From an uncultured Alphaproteobacteria bacterium (GTDB lineage Bacteria > Pseudomonadota > Alphaproteobacteria > Caulobacterales > Hyphomonadaceae), in NCBI GenBank assembly GCA_903842595.1, contig CAIMMO010000255.1, forward strand, positions 1-41,927: a DNA stretch of 41,927 nucleotides, written 5' to 3'. The stretch's first letter is position 1. Each line of letters opens with the position of its first letter. Under the pieces are notes generated by a model. The model ran no database searches. It had not been told where the DNA came from and saw only the letters and a list, made by a program, of their open reading frames with translations. Of the stretch, positions 32,053 through 40,515 are shown piece after piece. A program made the position numbers and the translations under genes.

Positions 32053-34230
32053 CTATGGCCTCGCGGCGGCTTCCTGCGCGGCCTTCTCGTCGTTGGCGCG
32101 CTTGATGACGTAGGCGAGGATGGCGTCGGTCTGTTCCTCGGTAAGCGTCGCCTTGAAGCCAGGCATGCCGCGCTGGGCGCGGTCGCCCTCGCGCACTGCG
32201 CCGTTCCAGCCCCCGCGTGCGTTGAGCAGCGCGGAGTAGCGGAGGTCAGGCGCGATTGATCCCGCGGCGGGCACGGATTGGGCGCCGTGGCAGACGGCGC
32301 AGTTGGCGCCGAACAGCATCTCGCCGGACGCGACGGTCTCATTGCTGGCGGTGAGCAGGGGTGGGTCGATCTTCACCTGAACGGGTGCGCCCGATGCTGT
32401 TGTCGTCGGCATGTCGGTGGGCAGGGTCGCTGCGCCGCCGATGCGGTAGACGAGGATACGGGAGTTGTTAGCGCTACTTGGGACAGTGCGCTTCTGGCCG
32501 ACGGGGAGGCCGCGGGCGCCGACGAGGATGGCGACCTGCTGCTGTCCATCGACGGTAAAGGTTGCAGGCGCGGCGACGACTTTCGCCTGCGTTGAAGCGC
32601 CCCAGAGTTTCTTGCCGGTGCGGGCGTCGTAGGCGCTGAACTCGCCGGCGTGATTGCCGGAGAAGACGAGATTGCCCGATGTGGCCATCACGCCGGTGCC
32701 GCCGCGCGGGTCAGTGTTCTGGACGCGCCAGACTTCCTTGGCCGCAATCGGATCCCACGCGATGAGATAGCCTTCTGTGGTCGGCGCCTTGCCTGTGGCG
32801 ATGACGGGGGTGACGCCAGAGGCGGCGTTGAAGCCGATGCCGGTGTTCCAGCCCTTGAGGTTCACTTCGAACTTATCGGGCGAGGCATAGGTGGACGACG
32901 AGACGTGCACCGACAGGTAGACATAGCCCGTCTCCGGGCTGAACGAGATCGGGTGCCAGTTGTGCATGCCGAGGGCGGCTGGCGCGACGATGGCTGGCTT
33001 GCCGGTGATGTCGAAGCGGGCTTCGGGGACCTCAACCGGGCGGCCGGTCTTCATGTCGACATGCGTCGCCCAGGTGAGTGGCGCGAACTTTTCGGCGCTG
33101 AGCAGTTTGCCCGTCTTGGCGTCGAGGACGTAGAAGAAGCCGTTCTTCGGGGCTTGCATCACGACGCGGCGCTTGCCTTCCGGATAGTTCAGGTCGGCGA
33201 CCATGATCGGCTGCGTGGCCGTGTAGTCCCAGGTCTCGCCGGGGGTGGTCTGATAGTGCCACTTGTACTTGCCGGTGTTCGGGTCGAGCGCGACGATCGA
33301 GGAGAGGAACAGGTTGTCGCCACCGCCGGGCGAGCGATACTTCTGGTTCCACGGCGTGCCGTTGCCTGTGCCGACATATATGGTGTCGAGATCGGGATCG
33401 TAGGCCATGCCGTCCCACAACGTGCCGCCGCCGCCGAGCTTCCAGAATTCGCCGTTCCAGGTCTTGCGGGCTTCGGCGAGTTCGGGCTGTTCGTCGCCAT
33501 TGGCAGGATCGCCGGGCACCGAATACCAGCGCCACGCCTGCTCGCCGGTCTCTGCGTCGTAGGCGGTGATATAGCCGCGCACTCGGTACTCGGCGCCGCC
33601 ATTGCCGATGATGACCTTGCCCTTTACCACGCGCGGTACGCCTGTGATCGTGTAGGGAAGCGAGGTGTCGGTGGTTTGCTTCTCCCAAACCACTTTGCCG
33701 GTCTTGCCATCAAGCGCGATCAGGCGGCCGTCGAGAACGCCGACATAGATCTTGCCGTTCCAAGCCGCGACGCCGCGATTGACAACATCGCAGCAGGCAT
33801 CAGCGCCCTTGGCGCGGTCGATCTTCGGATCGTAGGCCCAGAGCAGCGAGCCGGTGCGAATGTCGTAGGCCTTCACCATCGACCATGCGGTGGTGAGGTA
33901 CATCACGCCGTCGACGACGACAGGGGTGGATTCCTGCCCGCGCTCAGTGTCGACGTCGGCATACCAGGCGAGGCCAAGTTTCGAGACGTTGGTGTCGTTG
34001 ATCTGGTCGAGCGGGCTGAAACGCTGTTCGCGATAGTCGCGCCCGGCCGCCAGCCACGAGCCGGGCTCGTTGTCGGCGTTGATCAGGCGCTGCGCAGTCA
34101 CGGCGGCGGCGCCCATCTGGTTGACAGTGGCGGCTGATTCCATCGACCCGGATGGCGGGTTGGTGCAGCCAGCAAGGCCCAGCAGCAGGGCGGGCGCGGC
34201 GACAGCCAGCGACAACAAGTGAGCGCGCAT
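32053..34230 (-). CDS. PQQ-dependent alcohol dehydrogenase with C-terminal cytochrome c (quinohaemoprotein), lipoprotein-type signal
   Basis: A 725-residue enzyme. The N-terminus has a lipoprotein-like signal (ALLLGLAGC, Cys22). An eight-bladed PQQ propeller follows, with the vicinal disulfide Cys146-Cys147 (DACCDVVNRG), Glu214 and Asn290 as metal ligands, and catalytic Asp335 in PGETWDYTATQP. The residue two places after this Asp is Thr, whereas lanthanide-dependent enzymes have Asp there, so calcium is likely. The C-terminal domain holds CAVCH (644-648) and a distal Met in RGMPGF (689). It oxidises an alcohol in the periplasm and passes electrons through its own haem. GGAGGAG upstream supports the start. 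No accessory cytochrome, PQQ synthesis or transporter gene is nearby. Confidence 0.93.
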   Translation of the reverse strand: MRAHLLSLAVAAPALLLGLAGCTNPPSGSMESAATVNQMGAAAVTAQRLINADNEPGSWLAAGRDYREQRFSPLDQINDTNVSKLGLAWYADVDTERGQESTPVVVDGVMYLTTAWSMVKAYDIRTGSLLWAYDPKIDRAKGADACCDVVNRGVAAWNGKIYVGVLDGRLIALDGKTGKVVWEKQTTDTSLPYTITGVPRVVKGKVIIGNGGAEYRVRGYITAYDAETGEQAWRWYSVPGDPANGDEQPELAEARKTWNGEFWKLGGGGTLWDGMAYDPDLDTIYVGTGNGTPWNQKYRSPGGGDNLFLSSIVALDPNTGKYKWHYQTTPGETWDYTATQPIMVADLNYPEGKRRVVMQAPKNGFFYVLDAKTGKLLSAEKFAPLTWATHVDMKTGRPVEVPEARFDITGKPAIVAPAALGMHNWHPISFSPETGYVYLSVHVSSSTYASPDKFEVNLKGWNTGIGFNAASGVTPVIATGKAPTTEGYLIAWDPIAAKEVWRVQNTDPRGGTGVMATSGNLVFSGNHAGEFSAYDARTGKKLWGASTQAKVVAAPATFTVDGQQQVAILVGARGLPVGQKRTVPSSANNSRILVYRIGGAATLPTDMPTTTASGAPVQVKIDPPLLTASNETVASGEMLFGANCAVCHGAQSVPAAGSIAPDLRYSALLNARGGWNGAVREGDRAQRGMPGFKATLTEEQTDAILAYVIKRANDEKAAQEAAARP

Positions 34231-34409
34231 TCGGGAAATCTCCTCCGCGGGCCTGTTTCGGCCCTTTTTGTTCTGCCAGAACGAGGCATCTCGTGGACAC
34301 CCGACCCCGACCGGCTACCGCAAACTAGAAGGGCGCGCCGGATGCGGCAATACGCTAGAGTTTCCACGATGCCGCAGCGCAGCGGGCGGGCGCGGGCGAG
34401 GGGTACAGG

Positions 34410-34853
34410 ATGACCGGCCGTCTTGAGGCAATTGCGACTAAGGCGGCCAGGCGCGCGCCAATCTTCCATGCGGATCGCGCAAACGTGTCCATCGCCACGG
34501 GCGTGGAGGGGGATTTCCGCGGCAGACAGAAGGCCCGACAGGTGACGGTGCTGTTCGCGGAGGATTGGGCGGCGGCCGTGGCGGGGCTGGATCCTGCCGC
34601 GCCGTGGACGGTCAGGCGGGCGACCCTGCTGGTGGCTGGGGTGCGCAATCCGCAGCGTGTCGGAGATGTGCTGGCGGTCGGCGATGTCCGTCTGGTGGTC
34701 ACAGGCGAGACTCAGCCCTGCGTTCGCATGGACGAGCAGATGCCCGGCCTGCGGGATGCGCTGCGCCCGGACTGGTGCGGCGGCGTGACGGCGCGGGTAA
34801 TCGCTGGCGGTGAGATCAGCGTCGGAGATTTGGCGAGGTGGATGGAGAGGTGA
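34410..34853 (+). CDS. MOSC domain protein
   Basis: A 147-residue single-domain MOSC protein. Family marks are GVEGDFRGRQKARQVTVL near residue 31, RRATLLVAGVRN near 69, and the conserved Cys104 in TGETQPCVRMDEQMPGL. MOSC domains handle sulfur carried as persulfide in molybdenum-cofactor-related chemistry; small stand-alone forms have no settled role. GAGGGG about six bases upstream supports the start. It runs divergent from the PQQ dehydrogenase with a 179-base gap and converges on the GH24-like gene. No molybdoenzyme is visible nearby. Confidence 0.88.
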   Translation: MTGRLEAIATKAARRAPIFHADRANVSIATGVEGDFRGRQKARQVTVLFAEDWAAAVAGLDPAAPWTVRRATLLVAGVRNPQRVGDVLAVGDVRLVVTGETQPCVRMDEQMPGLRDALRPDWCGGVTARVIAGGEISVGDLARWMER

Positions 34854-34865
34854 GGCGCGGAGGCC

Positions 34866-35549
34866 TTACGGCGTCAGGAACAGCGTCCTCTCTCGTGCGC
34901 GCCGGTTGGCCAGCGCTTTCATCACCACGCCGTTCATCCTGTTCCACAGCAGGAAGGCGTTTGCTGCGCCCGGGCGGTCGTCGCCATTGACGCGCTTCAC
35001 GATGGATGAGCCGCGGGTCTTGCCTGAGCCGACATTGTAGCAGAACGCGACCATCGCGCTGAATTCGTTGAGCGTGACGGGGACTTTCACGTACCGCTCG
35101 ATCGCTTCCTCGCACCAGTGCAGGTCATCGCGCAGGAAGGCGTCGGCTTCTTCCTCGGTGATCACATCCTTCTCGCCCTCGAGCATCAGGTGACCATAGC
35201 CGATCAGCCACAAGCCGCCGAGCTCGTAAGCCTCGAGCTGCAGCGTCTCTTCTTCCTTGATGATCTGCACGGCCGTGTGGTTCGTGTTGTAGAAGTGCGG
35301 CATGTTGTGAACGGGCTGGGGGTCCAGCGCATCGAGGAAGTTAACCTCGCCCGTCAGCGGTACAAGCGGTATGCCGCCTGCTGTTGGAATCGTGTCGCTC
35401 TCGACATCCGGCACGAGTGTTTCCGGCGCTGGCGCAGCGCCGGCTTCTGCGGGTGCGGCTTCCGCGCCTGCGCTGCGCGTTGACGGCGAGCATGATGCGG
35501 TGAGACCCGCGCCCAGGATCGCGGCCAGCAGTCCCCTTGTGATCCCCAC
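34866..35549 (-). CDS. GH24 (phage-lysozyme-like) lipoprotein with altered active site, GTG start
   Basis: A 227-residue protein. The GTG at 35549 has GGAGG eight bases upstream and opens a lipoprotein signal ending LTASC (Cys20); about 75 low-complexity Ala/Glu/Pro residues follow. The C-terminal part matches phage-type lysozymes: EETLQLEAYELGGLWLIGYGHLM near residue 100, then ITEEEADAFLRDDL and LNEFSAMVAFCYNVGSG. The usual Glu-Asp-Thr triad appears changed: the Glu is kept, but the Asp and Thr positions read Leu and the loop is one residue shorter. It may still bind peptidoglycan. Its gene diverges from the LdtR-like regulator, and the region between contains GTAAAC repeats, so control by that regulator is plausible. 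Confidence 0.75.
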   Translation of the reverse strand: MGITRGLLAAILGAGLTASCSPSTRSAGAEAAPAEAGAAPAPETLVPDVESDTIPTAGGIPLVPLTGEVNFLDALDPQPVHNMPHFYNTNHTAVQIIKEEETLQLEAYELGGLWLIGYGHLMLEGEKDVITEEEADAFLRDDLHWCEEAIERYVKVPVTLNEFSAMVAFCYNVGSGKTRGSSIVKRVNGDDRPGAANAFLLWNRMNGVVMKALANRRARERTLFLTP

Positions 35550-35677
35550 GTGTGCGTCCTCCGTCCCGGCCGCCCGGCGGCAGACAAGCACAGGCGACGG
35601 CCAAGTAAAGCGCGCGGCGCCGTAGGCAGATCGGCAGGGTATACGGACGGTGCGAAGCAGCAATTCGAATGCTTCGT

Positions 35678-35713
35678 GTTTACTTCCTGATTACCGGTGT
35701 AAACAGAGTAAAC
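35678..35713. promoter_or_regulatory. Candidate operator: GTTTAC / GTAAAC / GTAAAC
   Basis: GTTTAC at 35678 is inverted relative to GTAAAC at 35699 and at 35708, the latter two spaced by nine bases. They lie in an AT-rich gap between the GH24-like gene and the MarR-family gene, which read outward. Autoregulation by the MarR protein is an inference. Confidence 0.4.
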
Positions 35714-35842
35714 TCGCACGAATACGAATAGAAAATTGCATCAAACTCGTTCGATTTAGCGATTGCTTAGTCAAGCGCGTGTATCTTCACACCATAAGCC
35801 GAGCAAATCGGCAAACAGACAAAAACAACGATGGTGGTGGTG

Positions 35843-36340
35843 ATGACGAACGCAATGGTCCGCGATATCGCGGCTGACGAGAACGTTGAGCAGTCTTTCC
35901 TGAAAGCGCTTTCGTTGCTGGAGCAGGCCCATCGCCGCCTCCACGACGTCGTGAAGGACAACCTGGAACGCAATGGCGAGCGCTCGCTAACCGGCGTTCA
36001 GGCTCTCCTGCTGTACGAGATCGGCGAGAGCGAAACGCCTGCAAGCGCCCTGCGCGCCCGCGGCTCCTTCGCTGGCACGTCGATGTCGTACAATGTGAAG
36101 AAGCTCCAGGAAGGCGGCTATCTGGTCCAGTCGCGCTCCAGCGACGACCGCCGCACCGTTCGTCTCAAGCTGACGCCGTCGGGCAAGGCTGTCCGCAACC
36201 GCGTCTCCTCCCTCTTCGAGAAGCAGTCCGCCTCGCTTGAACCGACCGCCTCGGTCCGCTCGGACGACCTGGACCAGCTCAATAAGTCGCTAGCCCGCCT
36301 TGAGCGCTTCTGGTCCGACCAGATCCGCTACCAGCTCTGA
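35843..36340 (+). CDS. MarR-family winged-helix regulator, LdtR-like
   Basis: A 165-residue regulator. The core reads VQALLLYEIGESETPASALRA, then the recognition region GTSMSYNVKKLQEGGYLVQ and the wing SSDDRRTVRLKLTPSGK, closely following the alphaproteobacterial LdtR group, which has been linked to control of peptidoglycan L,D-transpeptidase genes. Helices at both ends (EQAHRRLHDVVKDNLERN and LDQLNKSLARLERFW) should form the dimer. ATG codons at 35831, 35843 and 35855 are in frame; 35843 has GGTGGTG before it. It diverges from a GH24-like cell-wall lipoprotein, which fits a cell-envelope role. A strong hairpin follows at 36446. Confidence 0.85.
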   Translation: MTNAMVRDIAADENVEQSFLKALSLLEQAHRRLHDVVKDNLERNGERSLTGVQALLLYEIGESETPASALRARGSFAGTSMSYNVKKLQEGGYLVQSRSSDDRRTVRLKLTPSGKAVRNRVSSLFEKQSASLEPTASVRSDDLDQLNKSLARLERFWSDQIRYQL

Positions 36341-36445
36341 GTTTTGTGGGTGTGCGGACCCTGGCCTGATAGTTCGGGGCTGACAAACTAAGGGCGATGA
36401 CGGCGGACTTGCCTTCAACTGGCAACCCTACCTGACAATCCGACG

Positions 36446-36480
36446 CCGCCGGCCTCGCAAGAGGCCGGCGGTTATGTTGT
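36446..36480. terminator. Bidirectional terminator hairpin with GCAA loop
   Basis: Positions 36446-36456 and 36461-36471 form a perfect 11-base-pair GC-rich stem closed by a GCAA (GNRA) tetraloop, followed by TTATGTTGT. It lies between the convergent LdtR-like gene and the exported-protein gene, whose stop begins at 36480. Confidence 0.75.
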
Positions 36481-37412
36481 CAGGGTTTCAGCTTGGATGT
36501 CTCGGTAGTCTCCGTCAGCCGTGCGCCAAGCGTCATGTGCAGGATCGAGTAGTTGCCCTCGTGGCACGCGGACTCAAGTACGGTGTGGTTCGTGCGGACG
36601 AGCGTGTACCGCACGCGCATCGGCGCGCTCAGCATCGCGCTGTCTTCCAGCACGTAGTCGAAGCTTATCTGGTTGGGTGCGATCAGGCTGAAGCGTTCCG
36701 TGACGCGCCGCTTCTGGTCGAAGGGCGGCGCGCCGGGCGGGGCAAGCTGGGAACGAATCTGATCCGTCATGACGACCAGCGTGTCACCGTCCCAGCTCGC
36801 AATCGAGTCGCCTGCCGGGGAGGGCAGGCCTGCGGGCCGCGGCCCGGCGCCGATCCCGATCTCGCGGGTCACCATCTGGTCGTCAGTGTAGATCATCATG
36901 TGTCCCGTTGTCTGAACGATCTTGCGGTACATGCTGCCGGGACTTATCCCGAGGGGCGCGCGGCCGTTCGCGCTCAGGCAGCGTTCGTCGTTCGAGAGGC
37001 CTTCCGGGTTTTCGGCTGCCTTGCGGATGCCGCGGAGCGTGGGGCCAAGATCCTTCGCGAGCTGGGTCTGAGGGCGTTTGCCGGTATCCGGCTCAACGAT
37101 GAGTGACGTACGGTAGGCGCCATCGCCTGCTGGAAGTAGGCCTGCGAAATCGAAATCAACCTCTGGGTGCAGGGCGACGCCTTCGCCTTGCAGCGACTTG
37201 TTGCGGGCGGCGACATAGGCGGTCGCAGCATCGCCGGAGACCGTGGGCTCTGTCGTTCCGTCCATCCGCTCCAGCGGCGTGAGCCAGCGGCTTTCCCATA
37301 CCCCATGAAAATCAGGATGTCCCTCGGCCGTGCGGGGGATGTCCGGGGTCTGTGCGTGTGCCGAAGCGCACGACCCGACCAACGCAGCAAGGGCAAGCAG
37401 CCTCATCAACAT
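36480..37412 (-). CDS. Exported protein of unknown function (GHPDFHGVW / ACHEGNY family)
   Basis: A 310-residue protein with a signal peptide (MLMRLLALAALVGSCASAHA). The mature part opens with TAEGHPDFHGVWESRWLTP, a motif found in a group of exported bacterial proteins of unknown function, and closes with a beta-rich region: VTERFSLIAPNQISFDYVLE, VRYTLVRTNH, LESACHEGNYSI. Both signature ends are intact. AGGA precedes the ATG codons at 37412 and 37406; I chose the first. No membrane segments follow the signal. Convergent with the LdtR-like regulator gene. I cannot assign a reaction. Confidence 0.75.
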   Translation of the reverse strand: MLMRLLALAALVGSCASAHAQTPDIPRTAEGHPDFHGVWESRWLTPLERMDGTTEPTVSGDAATAYVAARNKSLQGEGVALHPEVDFDFAGLLPAGDGAYRTSLIVEPDTGKRPQTQLAKDLGPTLRGIRKAAENPEGLSNDERCLSANGRAPLGISPGSMYRKIVQTTGHMMIYTDDQMVTREIGIGAGPRPAGLPSPAGDSIASWDGDTLVVMTDQIRSQLAPPGAPPFDQKRRVTERFSLIAPNQISFDYVLEDSAMLSAPMRVRYTLVRTNHTVLESACHEGNYSILHMTLGARLTETTETSKLKP

Positions 37413-37728
37413 TGTCCTGTCCCCGCCCGATGAGGGCGTCGGGACCATGAAGGAATTGCTGCAGTGCGTCGATGGCCGGCTGCCTTCTGCTCAGGCCCAA
37501 CCAACCCCTGGGAGCGACTACAGGGGCACGCACTCGCGCGTACGGCGCACCAATACAGCCAGTCCCACCGCAGCGCGCCTCTTCACTTGAGAGCCAGTCG
37601 CAAAAAGGCCTGCGGTACAACGCTCAACACTGCGGGAGCGATTTGATCTGGGACTAGGAAACCGCCAATTAGGGCTCTAACAAAGTCTGGGGCGCCGAAG
37701 AAGCGCACGCGGACAAGAGAAAACGCCG
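37413..37728. promoter_or_regulatory. Long leader/promoter region of hemA
   Basis: About 316 bases between divergent genes without a recognised gene. It should hold both promoters; no firm -35/-10 pair was identified. CCCCTG (37504) can pair with CAGGGG (37520), a short hairpin. AAGAG lies eight bases before the hemA ATG. Confidence 0.4.
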
Positions 37729-38952
37729 ATGAAACACCTCGCTGCTTTCGAGAACGCTCTTGAGGAAATCCGGTCCGAAGGCCGCTACCGCGTCTTCATC
37801 GATCTCAAGCGCTATCGCGGCGAGTTTCCCAAAGCGTCCGTCCGCCACAATGATGGCAGCGAACAGGATGTCACGGTCTGGTGCTCCAACGACTATCTCG
37901 GCATGGGTCAGGACCCGGACGTGATCGCCACGATGAAAGAGGCGGTCGATACCTTCGGCGCTGGCTCCGGTGGTACGCGCAATATCTCGGGCACGACGCG
38001 CTATCACGTGGAGCTGGAGAAAGAGCTGGCCTCGCTGCACGGCAAGGAAGCGGCGCTGCTGTTCACGTCCGGCTATGTGTCGAACGAGGCGACGCTGTCG
38101 ACGCTCGCCAAGATCATGCCGAACGTCATCATCTATTCGGACGAGCTTAACCACGCCTCGATGATCGAGGGGATCAAGCGCGCCAATTGCGCCAAGCGCA
38201 TCTTCCGCCACAACGACCTCGGCCATCTGCGTGCGTTGCTGGAAAACGATCCGGCCGATGCGCCGAAAGTGATCGCCTTCGAGTCTGTCTACTCGATGGA
38301 TGGCGACGTGGCGCCGATGGAAGCCATGTGCGACCTCGCCGAAGAGTTCGACGCGATGACCTATCTCGACGAAGTCCACGCTGTCGGCATGTATGGCCAT
38401 GAAGGCGCGGGCGTCGCCCAGCGCGACAATGTCATGCACCGCATCACGATCTGCGAAGGCACGCTGGCCAAGGCGTTCGGCGTCATGGGCGGCTACATCG
38501 CCTCGAAGACCGCGATCTGCGACGCCATTCGTTCGATGGCGCCTGGCTTCATCTTTTCGACCTCGACATGCCCGGTGCTGGCCGCCGGTGCGTTGACCTC
38601 GATCCGAAAGCTGCGTTCCGACTACGGTCGCGACCTGCGCAAAATTCACCAGGAAAAGGCGGAGCTTCTGCGCCAGAAGCTCATCGCCGCTAAACTGCCG
38701 GTGATGATGGCGGACACGCACATCGTCCCTCTGCTCGTCGGCGATCCGGAGCGCTGCAAGGCGCTGTCCGACACACTGCTGTTCGACTTCGGCATCTATG
38801 TGCAGCCGATCAACTACCCGACTGTGCCAAAGGGTACGGAGCGCCTTCGCTTCACGCCATCGCCGCAGCACACCGAAGCGATGATGGACGAGCTGGTCTC
38901 GGCGTTGCTCGCGATCTGGAAGCAGCTCGGCCTCGACCAGCGCGCTGCCTGA
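37729..38952 (+). CDS. hemA: 5-aminolevulinate synthase
   Basis: A 407-residue PLP enzyme that condenses glycine and succinyl-CoA to 5-aminolevulinate, the first step of tetrapyrrole synthesis by the C4 route used in alphaproteobacteria. The sequence shows [36 protein letters not shown] and the PLP-binding Lys248 in [13 protein letters not shown]; the position equals that of well-known alphaproteobacterial enzymes. Length and ends match the family. It diverges from the exported-protein gene and converges on the transglycosylase gene with 21 bases between stops. The close relative KBL (glycine acetyltransferase) is excluded by the overall pattern. Confidence 0.96.
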   Translation: MKHLAAFENALEEIRSEGRYRVFIDLKRYRGEFPKASVRHNDGSEQDVTVWCSNDYLGMGQDPDVIATMKEAVDTFGAGSGGTRNISGTTRYHVELEKELASLHGKEAALLFTSGYVSNEATLSTLAKIMPNVIIYSDELNHASMIEGIKRANCAKRIFRHNDLGHLRALLENDPADAPKVIAFESVYSMDGDVAPMEAMCDLAEEFDAMTYLDEVHAVGMYGHEGAGVAQRDNVMHRITICEGTLAKAFGVMGGYIASKTAICDAIRSMAPGFIFSTSTCPVLAAGALTSIRKLRSDYGRDLRKIHQEKAELLRQKLIAAKLPVMMADTHIVPLLVGDPERCKALSDTLLFDFGIYVQPINYPTVPKGTERLRFTPSPQHTEAMMDELVSALLAIWKQLGLDQRAA

Positions 38953-38973
38953 TCGTACTCGCCCGGCCCGGCA

Positions 38974-39702
38974 CTAGGCCTTGTCTTCCTGCAGGCCGAA
39001 CAGCGCTGTCATCAGGCTGGACGTCATCGCCACCATGCCCATCTGCGCCTGCATAAGCGCGTCCGCATTCGTCACGGCCGGCGTTGCGCCGAACGAGGCC
39101 GGCGCAATCTTGGCGGCGTCTGCATCCGCGATCGTCGCGCCGGTCAGCTTCACATAGAGCTGCGCAACGGTAAGGTCCGCGCCATCCTTGCCGCGGAAAA
39201 CGTTCTGGTTGGCGAGCGCGGCCCTCGGGAACATGTCGGCGGCATCGCCGGCCTTGTTGGCGCGGGCCGCCTGGATCAGCCGCCCCGCGTCCGATGGTCC
39301 CATGAAGTGTGCTGCATAGAGCTCAGCCGACGTCGCCGGACGCCCCAGCTTGTTCTCAAGAATCTTCGCGTTCTCGCCCGCCAGTTCGCCAGCCATCAGC
39401 GACGACAGTTTCGCGTCCTTACGTAGCGCCAGCAGCTCTGTCCGCGATTGCTCCTCGACGCTTAGGCCATGCTTCGCGCCATAGCGCTCCAGCATGCTCA
39501 TCCATGTCGCATCGGTGAACTGGAACAGTCCCGCGGCGGAGGAGGTGCCTGCCTTCGCGTTGGGATCGAAATTGCTCTCGCGCTGCGCTGTCTTCACAAG
39601 ATAGTCGAACCCGACGCCGGTCGACCGCGCGGCGGCCTTCAGCGCTGCCATGACTTCAGCGCGCTGTACGGCTTGCGGGGAGGCGCCGATCGAATCGGTC
39701 AA
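38974..39702 (-). CDS. SLT-family lytic transglycosylase, TTG start
   Basis: A 242-residue soluble protein with an N-terminal SLT domain. The catalytic Glu42 lies in TAQRESNFDPNAKAG, followed by SSAAGLFQFTDATWMSMLERYG and the later ELYAAHFMGP motif. Such enzymes cleave the MurNAc-GlcNAc bond to give anhydro-MurNAc ends. No signal peptide is seen, as in flagellar or secretion-linked forms. The TTG at 39702 is supported by AGGA eight bases upstream; the next ATG (39651) would cut the N-terminus. A CtrA-like box lies at 39747-39762. The C-terminal 70 residues (GATIADADAAKIAP to QEDKA) are not recognised. Confidence 0.85.
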   Translation of the reverse strand: MTDSIGASPQAVQRAEVMAALKAAARSTGVGFDYLVKTAQRESNFDPNAKAGTSSAAGLFQFTDATWMSMLERYGAKHGLSVEEQSRTELLALRKDAKLSSLMAGELAGENAKILENKLGRPATSAELYAAHFMGPSDAGRLIQAARANKAGDAADMFPRAALANQNVFRGKDGADLTVAQLYVKLTGATIADADAAKIAPASFGATPAVTNADALMQAQMGMVAMTSSLMTALFGLQEDKA

Positions 39703-39746
39703 GGGCAGGATCCTGCTAGTTCAGAGCCCACCACGCCGCGTTATGG

Positions 39747-39762
39747 TTAGCGAAAGATTAAC
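39747..39762 (-). promoter_or_regulatory. CtrA-like binding box TTAG-N7-TTAAC
   Basis: The plus strand reads TTAG CGAAAGA TTAAC, one base from the full CtrA consensus TTAA-N7-TTAAC. It lies 45-60 bases before the TTG start of the SLT gene, a suitable place for promoter control by this cell-cycle regulator. Confidence 0.5.
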
Positions 39763-39771
39763 GCGCATGTT

Positions 39772-40515
39772 TCAGTCCCATAGCCAGCGGTGTACCGTAT
39801 GGCCCTTCCACCCGACCTTCTTGAGCACAGCGCCGAGATATAGATCGACATACAGGTCGTTCGCATCGCCATGGCCATCGAGCGCGCGACCCGCCGGGAT
39901 CAGCTCATCCCGCTTGCGCTCCGCCCAGGTGGCCTTGGCGCGCATCACACGTTCGTCGAGACCCATCGTCTGTGGCCGCAGGCCCAGCAGCTGGAAATAG
40001 GTGTCGAAGATCCGGTCCGGCAACCGCTCGGGTTCGGCCATGAACTTGTCCGTCATCGCGACCAACGCTTCGCTCGGAGGAGCATCGTGAAGCGCATGAA
40101 CCAGCCGCGCCTGATAGCAGTCCCAGCGTGACGCCTTGTAGGCGGCCTCGTTGCCAAACTCGATCCTCGCGCGACGATCGACCAGGAACATCGCTGCATA
40201 GACAAGCGGTATCTCGAAACTGCTTTTCAGCAGTTTGTGCTGCTGCACGATCTCGTTCAGCTTCTGATAGGCGCGCGCAGCGCACGCGAAGTCCTCGCGC
40301 GGGTCAACGCCGCGCCGCCAGTGCAGCAGGCCTAGATCGACATATGCCTCGGCTGTGACCCTGCAATTCTGTGCCGCCCACTCGAAATTACTGTTGGCCA
40401 GCAACTCGGTGATCACATCCGGCCCGCGGGCGGTCAGGGCCTCGGCTTGCGCTACGCGGCTTTCGTATTGTTCGAGCCCGCCCACACTGCCTCGCGAGTC
40501 AGTTACCAGTCCCAC
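39772..40515 (-). CDS. Hypothetical protein, mostly alpha-helical, coupled to rnd
   Basis: A 247-residue protein that I do not recognise. It is rich in helices with TPR-like spacing (EAYVDLGLLHWRRGVDPREDFACAARAYQKLNEIV), has no signal peptide or membrane segment, and contains several Trp and Arg residues. The GTG at 40515 follows the rnd stop codon with no gap, so it may be translated by ribosomes finishing rnd; an in-frame GTG at 40485 with GAGG upstream is a second possible start. Immunity-type proteins can look similar, but no toxin is nearby. Confidence 0.65.
   Translation of the reverse strand: MGLVTDSRGSVGGLEQYESRVAQAEALTARGPDVITELLANSNFEWAAQNCRVTAEAYVDLGLLHWRRGVDPREDFACAARAYQKLNEIVQQHKLLKSSFEIPLVYAAMFLVDRRARIEFGNEAAYKASRWDCYQARLVHALHDAPPSEALVAMTDKFMAEPERLPDRIFDTYFQLLGLRPQTMGLDERVMRAKATWAERKRDELIPAGRALDGHGDANDLYVDLYLGAVLKKVGWKGHTVHRWLWD

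Noticed and set aside
32650-34137. 495-codon plus-strand frame opposite the PQQ dehydrogenase
   Set aside because: Composition is biased (Gly, Val, Asp, Arg) and lacks motifs; the opposite strand has complete PQQ and haem motifs.
37504-37525. CCCCTG/CAGGGG inverted repeat in the hemA leader as a riboswitch or operator
   Set aside because: The arms are only six bases with no further conserved structure; kept as a note only.
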